Assembly: GCA_003158895.1 (NCBI GenBank)
Contig: PMLO01000095.1
Span: forward strand, 1-10,519
Direction of reading: 5' to 3'
Length of the DNA stretch: 10,519 bases
Source of the DNA: Propionibacteriaceae bacterium
Lineage (GTDB): Bacteria; Actinomycetota; Actinomycetes; Propionibacteriales; Propionibacteriaceae
The translations under genes were made by a program, and so were the position numbers. The notes under the pieces were generated by a model. That model searched no databases, was not told the DNA's origin, and saw nothing but the letters and a program-made list of their open reading frames with translations. Shown here piece after piece: positions 5,901 through 10,519 of this stretch (its first letter is position 1; the number at the start of each line of letters is the position of its first letter).

Positions 5901-6401
5901 TCACTCCAGCGGTAATGCAGGAGTGATGCGGGTGTACTGGACGAAGTCGAGCAGGGGGCGCGGCGTGCGGGATGTCTCGCGCCAGACGGCCGGGTCGATC
6001 TCCGGGAACAGCGCGTCGCCCTCCGGCTCGTCGTGCACCTCAGTGATGTCGAGGTCGGTGAGGTGGTCCCAGAAGAGCCTGTAGATCTCGCCGCCGCCGG
6101 CCACCCACCAGCGCCGGTCGGGGTAGTCGTGGAGCGCCGCGAGGGCCTCGTCGACCGAGTGGACGATCCGGACGCGGTCGTCGGTGTACGAGCGGTCGCG
6201 GGTCACGAGGAGCGTCACCCGGCCGGGCAGCGGGAAGCCGATGCTCTCGTGGGTGCGCCGGCCGGTGATGAGGACCCCACCCATGGTGACCTTCTTGAAC
6301 CGCGCGGAGTCCTCGGGAAGGTTCCAGGCCATGCCGTTGTCGCGGCCGATGACCCGGTTCCGCGCGAAGGCCGCGATCGCGGTGAGCGTGCGCTGTGCCA
6401 C
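5901..6401 (-). CDS. dfrA: Dihydrofolate reductase
   Basis: This enzyme reduces dihydrofolate to tetrahydrofolate with NADPH, restoring the folate oxidised by ThyA. The 166-residue protein shows TAIAAFARNRVIGRDNG (7-23), WNLPED with the proton-donor position Asp31, KKVTMGG, GRRTHESIG (47-55), LPGR (58-61) and the NADPH-site AGGGEIYR (101-108). Two positions are unusual: Ala25 replaces the near-invariant Pro before Trp26, and His51 stands where Trp or Phe normally follows GRxT. The GTG at 6401 has an AGGAG site four bases upstream and follows the thyA stop by 10 bp. The frame continues upstream to 6473, but that part lies inside thyA and lacks family similarity. Confidence 0.96.
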   Translation of the reverse strand: MAQRTLTAIAAFARNRVIGRDNGMAWNLPEDSARFKKVTMGGVLITGRRTHESIGFPLPGRVTLLVTRDRSYTDDRVRIVHSVDEALAALHDYPDRRWWVAGGGEIYRLFWDHLTDLDITEVHDEPEGDALFPEIDPAVWRETSRTPRPLLDFVQYTRITPALPLE

Positions 6402-6411
6402 GAGTCTCCTG

Positions 6412-7206
6412 TCAGACCGCGATCGGAGCCTTGATCCCTGGCAGGGGATCGTAGCCGTCGATGCGGATGTCATCGAGAGTGAACGCGTCGATCGCGGTCA
6501 CCTCAGGGTTCAGCCACAGCGTGGGCAGCGGCCGGGGCTCCCGGGCGAGCTGCTTCTTCGCCTGGTCGATGTGGTTCAGGTACAGGTGGGTGTCGCCGAG
6601 CGTGTGGACGAAGTCGCCGACCTCCAGGCCCGTCACGTGCGCGACCAGATGGGTCAAGAGGGCGTACGAGGCGATGTTGAACGGTACGCCGAGGAAGATG
6701 TCGGCCGACCGCTGGTACAGCTGGCAGCTCAGCTTGCCGTCGGCCACGTAGAACTGGAAGAACGCGTGGCAGGGCGGGAGCGCCATCTTGTCGAGCTCGC
6801 CCACATTCCAGGCGCTGACGATGTGGCGCCGCGACGAGGGGTTGCTGCGGATCTGCTCGATGACCTGGGTGATCTGGTCGATGTGGCGGCCGTCGGGCGT
6901 GGGCCACGAGCGCCACTGCGCCCCGTACACGGGTCCGAGGTCGCCGTTCGCGTCGGCCCACTCGTCCCAGATCGTGATGCCGTTCTCGTGGAGCCAGGCG
7001 ACGTTCGTGTCACCGCGCAGGAACCACAGCAGCTCGCCGAACACGCTCCGTACGTGGATCCGCTTCGTCGTGAGCATCGGGAATCCCTGGCTGAGATCGA
7101 AGCGCATCTGGTGGCCGAACACCGAGAGCGTGCCCGTCCCCGTACGGTCGTCGCGCTGGACGCCCTCCGTGAGCACGCGGTCCAGCAGATCGAGGTAGAC
7201 CTTCAC
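6412..7206 (-). CDS. thyA: Thymidylate synthase (folate-dependent, ThyA type)
   Basis: ThyA methylates dUMP to dTMP using methylene-tetrahydrofolate and releases dihydrofolate, which the next gene's product recycles. The 264-residue length equals that of E. coli ThyA, and landmarks fall at the same positions: Arg21 in RTGTGT, the LPPCHAFFQFYV block with catalytic Cys146, then QLYQRSADIFLGVPFNIASYALLTH and the HLYLNH segment. The C-terminus IKAPIAV is typical. The GTG at 7206 has a GGAGGAG site and overlaps the rdgB stop as GTGA, so the two are probably translationally coupled. A longer open frame upstream is an overlap with rdgB, not extra protein. Confidence 0.98.
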   Translation of the reverse strand: MKVYLDLLDRVLTEGVQRDDRTGTGTLSVFGHQMRFDLSQGFPMLTTKRIHVRSVFGELLWFLRGDTNVAWLHENGITIWDEWADANGDLGPVYGAQWRSWPTPDGRHIDQITQVIEQIRSNPSSRRHIVSAWNVGELDKMALPPCHAFFQFYVADGKLSCQLYQRSADIFLGVPFNIASYALLTHLVAHVTGLEVGDFVHTLGDTHLYLNHIDQAKKQLAREPRPLPTLWLNPEVTAIDAFTLDDIRIDGYDPLPGIKAPIAV

Positions 7207-7808
7207 GACTGCTCCTCCAACCTCGCAAGCAACGGCAGCATCGCGCGTACAGCCTGGCCGCGATGGCTCACAGCATCCTTCTCGTCGGGCGACAGCTCCG
7301 CATTGGTGACCGAGTGTCCGTCCGTGACGAAGATCGGGTCGTAGCCGAAGCCGTTGCCGCCGCGCGGGGCGTCGATGACCACACCCTCCATGGTGCGTCG
7401 CAGCACCTCCTCGGTGCCGTTGGGACGTACGAGCGCCATCGCGCACACGAACCGTCCCCGGCGGCGCGCCGGCTCCACGTCGGCGATCTGGCGCAGCAGC
7501 AGCTCCAGGTTGTCGGTGTCGCTCGCCCCGGGACCCGCCCAGCGCGCGGACCGTACGCCCGGCATCTTGTTGAGCACGTCGACCTCGATGCCGGAGTCGT
7601 CGGCGAGCGTGGGAAGACCGGTCACGGCAGTCCCCGCGCGGGCCTTGATGAGCGCGTTCGCCTCGAACGTGTCGCCGTCCTCGGCCGGCTCCTCGTACGG
7701 CGGCTCGTCTGCGAGCCCCACCACGTCGAGCGACAGTCCGGCCTGCGCCACGAGGCGCCGGAGCTCGACGACCTTCTTCGCGTTGCCTGACGCGATGAGC
7801 AGCTTCAC
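7203..7808 (-). CDS. rdgB: XTP/dITP diphosphatase (RdgB/HAM1 family)
   Basis: The enzyme hydrolyses dITP, ITP and XTP to monophosphates, keeping deaminated purines out of DNA and RNA. The 201-residue protein has the family's N-terminal SGNAKK (7-12), the metal-binding LADDSGIEVD (68-77), RFVCAMALV (119-127), GNGFGYDPIF (151-160) and the purine-binding SHRGQA (181-186). The GTG start at 7808 overlaps the rph stop by four bases (GTGA), and its own stop overlaps thyA in the same way. The rph-rdgB pairing is widespread in actinobacteria and many other bacteria. Confidence 0.97.
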   Translation of the reverse strand: MKLLIASGNAKKVVELRRLVAQAGLSLDVVGLADEPPYEEPAEDGDTFEANALIKARAGTAVTGLPTLADDSGIEVDVLNKMPGVRSARWAGPGASDTDNLELLLRQIADVEPARRRGRFVCAMALVRPNGTEEVLRRTMEGVVIDAPRGGNGFGYDPIFVTDGHSVTNAELSPDEKDAVSHRGQAVRAMLPLLARLEEQS

Positions 7809-8524
7809 GCCTTGAGCGCTTCCTGCTGCACCCGCGTCAGCGCTGCGCAGCCCGCGAGCCCCAGATCGAGCAGCCTGTCCAGCTGCTGGCGGCTGAACGG
7901 CTCGGCCTCTGCGGTGCCCTGCACCTCGATGAGGCGACCGTCGCCCGTGGCGACGATGTTGAGGTCGACGTCGGCCGAGGAGTCCTCCACATAGGCGAGG
8001 TCGAGCAGCTCCTTGCCGCCCACAATGCCCACGCTGACCGCCGCGACCGAGCCCTTGAGCGGCTCCCGTACGAGCAGGTTGCGTTCACGCAGCCAGCTCA
8101 CGGCGTCGGCCAGCGCGACGTACGCGCCGGTGATAGAGGCCGTACGGGTGCCGCCGTCGGCCTGCAGGACATCGCAGTCGAGCTGGATCGTGTTCTCGCC
8201 GAGCGCGGTGTAGTCGATGATCCCTCGAAGCGAACGCCCGACGAGGCGCGAGATCTCATGGGTGCGGCCGCCGATGCGGCCCTTGACCGACTCGCGGTCG
8301 GAGCGGGTGTGCGTGGCGCGCGGCAGCATCGCGTACTCGGCCGTCACCCAGCCCAGTCCGCTCCCCTTGCGCCAGCGCGGGACGCCCTCGGACACGCTGG
8401 CCGCCACGAGGACCCGGGTCTTGCCGTACTCGACGAGGACCGATCCTTCCGCGTGGTCGAGCCAGTTGCGTGTGATCCGTACATCCCGGAGCTGGTCGGC
8501 CTCACGGCCGTCTGTTCTCACCAT
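7805..8524 (-). CDS. rph: Ribonuclease PH
   Basis: RNase PH is a phosphate-dependent 3'-5' exonuclease that trims tRNA precursors and forms a hexameric ring. The 239-residue protein starts with the family hallmark RTDGREADQLR. It contains VLVEYGKTRVLVAASV, GWVTAEYAMLPRATHTR, the RIGGRTHEISRLVGRSLR block and the active-site segment LDCDVLQADGGTRTASITG, and ends with EVQGTAEAEPFSRQQLDRLLDLG. The ATG at 8524 fits the family's usual start; it lacks a strong ribosome site, and the frame extends 15 codons further into murI. It follows the murI stop by 10 bp. Confidence 0.97.
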   Translation of the reverse strand: MVRTDGREADQLRDVRITRNWLDHAEGSVLVEYGKTRVLVAASVSEGVPRWRKGSGLGWVTAEYAMLPRATHTRSDRESVKGRIGGRTHEISRLVGRSLRGIIDYTALGENTIQLDCDVLQADGGTRTASITGAYVALADAVSWLRERNLLVREPLKGSVAAVSVGIVGGKELLDLAYVEDSSADVDLNIVATGDGRLIEVQGTAEAEPFSRQQLDRLLDLGLAGCAALTRVQQEALKA

Positions 8525-8534
8525 GAGGGCGACC

Positions 8535-9386
8535 CTATCGGGGGAAACTGACAAGTCCGAGATCGTCACTCGCGAGCTCCGGCAACGGCTCGACGTCGGC
8601 GACGAAGTCCCCCATCAGACGCCGCCCGATGCCGGCGAACTTCTCGGGGTTTCCCGTCGTGAGGAAACGGTGGTAGCCCTCGCGCGGAACGGGCTGCAGC
8701 AGGTCGCGCCGCGTCAACGAGGAGAACGTCGACTTGCCGCACTCCTCGGCGCTCGAGACGAGGGTCACGCCGTCACCGAGCACGTACGAGATGACGCCGG
8801 TCAGCAGCGGATAGTGGGTGCACCCGAGGATCAGGGTGTCGGCGTCCGCCTCCTGGATGGGCGCGAGGTACTCCTCGGCGACGGCCAGCAGCTCGGACCC
8901 ACCGGTGACGCCGGCTTCGACGAAGTCGACGAACTTCGGGCAGGCCGAGGTCGTCAGGGTGATCTGAGGCGCCGCCGCGAAGGCATCGTCGTACGAGCGG
9001 GAGGTCGCCGTCGCCTCCGTACAGATCACACCGACCCGGCCGGTCTTGGTCGCCGCGACGGCCCGACGGGCGGCGGGCAGGATGACCTCGGTGACGGGGA
9101 TCGAGTACCGCTCGCGCGCGTCGCGCAGGACCGCCGCCGACGCGCTGTTGCACGCGATGACGAGCGACTTCACGCCGAGGTCGACGAGGTGGTCGAGGCA
9201 TTGCAGCGCGTACGCACGGACCTCTGCGATCGGCCGCGGCCCGTACGGAGCGCGCGCAGTATCGCCCAGGTAGATGATGTCCTCGCCCGGCAGCTGGTCG
9301 AAGATCGACCGCGCCACGGTGAGGCCGCCGAAGCCTGAGTCGAAGATCCCGATGGGCGCGTCCCGGCCAGTTGTGGTCACCGCCAT
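8535..9386 (-). CDS. murI: Glutamate racemase
   Basis: MurI interconverts L- and D-glutamate, supplying D-Glu for peptidoglycan stem peptides. The 283-residue cytosolic protein shows IGIFDSGFGGLTVA (12-25, with the DSG motif), YLGDTARAPYG (39-49), ACNSAS with the catalytic Cys79, and GCTHYPLL with the second catalytic Cys189. The start is uncertain. ATG 9386 has no ribosome site. GTG 9380, two codons later, lies six bases after TACGAT, which fits a TANNNT -10 box and would make it leaderless. The frame is open upstream to 9713, but residues there show no MurI similarity. rph follows 10 bp downstream. Confidence 0.96.
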   Translation of the reverse strand: MAVTTTGRDAPIGIFDSGFGGLTVARSIFDQLPGEDIIYLGDTARAPYGPRPIAEVRAYALQCLDHLVDLGVKSLVIACNSASAAVLRDARERYSIPVTEVILPAARRAVAATKTGRVGVICTEATATSRSYDDAFAAAPQITLTTSACPKFVDFVEAGVTGGSELLAVAEEYLAPIQEADADTLILGCTHYPLLTGVISYVLGDGVTLVSSAEECGKSTFSSLTRRDLLQPVPREGYHRFLTTGNPEKFAGIGRRLMGDFVADVEPLPELASDDLGLVSFPR

Positions 9387-9600
9387 ATCGTACGAGTTCA
9401 GGGTCGAGCGAGCGGACTCCGCGTGGTCCCTTCCCGAGTTCAGCGAGGTCATCGCCGACATCAGCGTCTCGCCCACGGCGGGGCAGCCGGCCGGACCCAA
9501 CCTGACCATGATGCCGGTCGCATCGATGCCGCCGGTCGTGGACCGGCTCGACCCGGCCCGACGCAACGCCCAGCTCGTTGTAGGAGCTACTGCTGGCCGA
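9387..9600. other. 214-bp gap between DUF2017 and murI with coding-like third-position bias
   Basis: No complete gene is recognised. From about 9391 to 9570 the stretch keeps strong G/C bias in one codon phase and is open on both strands in that phase: a minus frame continuous with murI, and a plus frame whose translation includes RVERADSAW and SLPEFSEVIADISVSP. Neither has a convincing ribosome site or a family I recognise. It may be a remnant of a deleted gene, an unusual murI N-terminal extension, or an attenuator region. Related genomes carry several genes at this position. Confidence 0.4.
9531..9547 (-). terminator. Short GC hairpin downstream of DUF2017 (possible terminator or attenuator)
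   Basis: GCCGGTC-GTG-GACCGGC is a perfect 7-bp stem with a 3-nt loop, about 54 nt after the DUF2017 stop in the direction of transcription. No U-tract follows. Together with a possible -10 just before murI it hints that clpS-DUF2017 and murI onward may be separate transcripts. Confidence 0.3.
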
Positions 9601-10155
9601 TCAGGCGGTGATCGCGTCGAGGAGCAGCGACTGGACGTACCCGATCCAGTGGTACACGTCCGCGACCGGTGCGCGCTCATCGTCGGGGTCGAGGTCGTCG
9701 ACGAGCTCGGCATCCTTGTCGTCGTCGATGCCGAGCCGCGCGCCGAGCACGAGCCGCATGGCGTTGAGCGTGCGCAGCCAGGCGTCCTGCTCCGGCAGCG
9801 GGATCGGCACCTCAGGATCGGACGTACCTTCCGCGGGACCCAGCGCCGCGAGCACGATCGCCGCGTCGCCGGCCTTCTGAGTGCGGAGCTCGGCCTCCAT
9901 CAGACGCCGAAACTCCGACGCCTCCTCGGCGTTGGTCGACGCCTCGGGGAAGAGCCGCGCCAGGGCGGGGTCGTCGCGGTCGAGTGGCGCAACGTCGCGC
10001 TCGTTCGCCCAGCGCTCGAGCGGATCGTCCGACCAGGCGGGCGCATCGACGAGCTCGACCAGTTGCGTCGCCATCGACGCGAGCAACCCGATCTCGAACG
10101 GCAGGCAGTACCAGATGATGCCGCCGTCGGTGTCCCGTACGAACCCACTCCTCAC
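9601..10155 (-). CDS. DUF2017 family protein
   Basis: This 184-residue cytosolic protein belongs, by sequence character and position, to the DUF2017 family that follows clpS in actinobacteria (Rv1332 in M. tuberculosis). The function is unknown; context suggests a role with ClpS or Clp proteolysis, which is inference. Visible parts are an N-terminal SGFVRDTDGG, a helical segment LPFEIGLLASMATQLVELV (18-36), an acidic and Arg-rich middle with FRRLMEAELR, and a helical C-terminus with WLRTLNAMRLVLGARLGI and DVYHWIGYVQSLLLDAI. The GTG at 10155 has a GGAG site eight bases upstream and overlaps the clpS stop as GTGA. A longer frame through clpS is an overlap artefact. Confidence 0.88.
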   Translation of the reverse strand: MRSGFVRDTDGGIIWYCLPFEIGLLASMATQLVELVDAPAWSDDPLERWANERDVAPLDRDDPALARLFPEASTNAEEASEFRRLMEAELRTQKAGDAAIVLAALGPAEGTSDPEVPIPLPEQDAWLRTLNAMRLVLGARLGIDDDKDAELVDDLDPDDERAPVADVYHWIGYVQSLLLDAITA

Positions 10156-10457
10156 GCGGCCGGCTCCAGCGTCGCCCACAGCCCGTACGCCTGCATCGCG
10201 GTCACGTCCCGTTCCATCTCGTCCTTGGTGCCCATCGCGACGGCCGACCGCCCATCGTTGTGGACCTCCAGCATGAGCCGGGTCGCCTTCTCCTTCGTGA
10301 ACTTGAAGTAGGTCTGGAACACGTACGTGACGTACTGCATGGTGTTCACCGGGTCGTTCCAGACGATGCACACCCAGGGCTCCTGGCCCAGGGGCTGCTC
10401 GTTGACGCGCTCCTGGATGGCGGTGCCACCACCAGGCTGCTCGGTCATGTCCGACAT
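10152..10457 (-). CDS. clpS: ATP-dependent Clp protease adaptor ClpS
   Basis: ClpS delivers proteins with destabilising N-terminal residues to the ClpA/ClpC-ClpP protease. The 101-residue product has a flexible, polar N-terminus of about 27 residues and then the ClpS fold: WVCIVWNDPVNTMQYV, TYVFQTYFKF, ATRLMLEVHNDGRSAV and a C-terminal GLWATLEPA. Asn34, Asp35, Met40 and His66, the N-degron pocket residues, fall at the same numbers as in E. coli ClpS; the third pocket-loop residue is Pro36, as is usual in actinobacteria. ATG 10448 is an equally possible start; neither has a clear ribosome site. Confidence 0.95.
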   Translation of the reverse strand: MSDMTEQPGGGTAIQERVNEQPLGQEPWVCIVWNDPVNTMQYVTYVFQTYFKFTKEKATRLMLEVHNDGRSAVAMGTKDEMERDVTAMQAYGLWATLEPAA

Positions 10458-10485
10458 TCTGACAGGGGGAGACGACAACGAGCAC

Positions 10486-10491
10486 TAGCCT
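10486..10491 (+). promoter_or_regulatory. Possible -10 box (TAGCCT) for a leaderless divergent gene
   Basis: TAGCCT fits TANNNT and ends seven bases before the plus-strand ATG at 10499. That is the spacing expected if transcription began at the start codon. No ribosome site precedes that ATG, which agrees with a leaderless mRNA. No clear -35 box is seen. Confidence 0.35.
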
Positions 10492-10498
10492 CTTGGTC

Positions 10499-10519
10499 AT
10501 GACGTCGCCCAGCACCGCG
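10499..10519 (+). CDS. First seven codons of a divergent gene (partial; pncB by context)
   Basis: An open frame starting ATG ACG TCG runs to the window edge, giving MTSPSTA. This is too short to identify. In M. tuberculosis and other actinobacteria clpS is divergent from the nicotinate phosphoribosyltransferase gene pncB, so that is the expected neighbour, but nothing in these bases proves it. Confidence 0.35.

Noticed and set aside
6184..7344. 386-codon plus-strand open frame across dfrA, thyA and rdgB
   Set aside because: It is antisense to three clearly identified enzymes and its translation is low-complexity Arg/Val/Asp-rich sequence typical of a shadow frame.
8217..9338. 373-codon plus-strand open frame across rph and murI
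   Set aside because: It lies opposite two genes with intact catalytic motifs and shows no domain of its own.

Overview
The window is high-GC DNA with strong G/C preference at third codon positions and frequent GTG starts. Its gene content and order (clpS, DUF2017, murI, rph, rdgB; SigE-family sigma factors; an AbiEi/DUF559 protein) point to an actinobacterial chromosome. The unusually frequent palindrome CGTACG makes me lean toward Nocardioidaceae or relatives, but that is a guess. Almost every gene lies on the minus strand, so reading the window from right to left follows transcription.

Right part (about 10499 down to 4546): a compact housekeeping block runs clpS, DUF2017, a 214-bp gap, murI, rph, rdgB, thyA, dfrA, dinB. 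Several junctions are 4-base GTGA overlaps or gaps of 2-10 nt, so rph to dinB, probably with murI, should be one transcript. It joins N-degron adaptor function, D-glutamate supply for peptidoglycan, tRNA 3'-end processing, removal of non-canonical purine nucleotides, dTMP synthesis with folate recycling, and translesion synthesis. In Mycobacterium tuberculosis the same backbone (clpS, DUF2017, murI, rph, rdgB) has extra genes inserted between DUF2017 and murI and one between murI and rph; these are absent here. The first codons of a divergent plus-strand gene sit at the right edge.

Middle (4377-4545 and 3423-4376): a plus-strand gene encodes an AbiEi-type winged-helix plus DUF559/Vsr-like nuclease-fold protein with no toxin partner beside it. 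It converges on dinB. The space between the two holds four copies of a 13-base core, AGCGCAACTTCGG, two per orientation, able to form nested perfect hairpins.

Left part (3270 down to 127): two tandem two-gene operons, each a SigE-family ECF sigma factor followed, with an ATGA overlap, by a single-pass membrane protein. Both membrane proteins begin with the same short tail, MNI-[ST]-[DE]-L then LNDEP. One carries an extracytoplasmic LytR-CpsA-Psr domain and the other an unrecognised secreted domain. Both sigma genes have the same AACCTTT box about 50 bp before their likely starts. The pair looks like a duplicated sigma/membrane-anchor signalling cassette whose sensor domain has been swapped. 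A tRNA-Leu(UAG) ends the window at its left edge.
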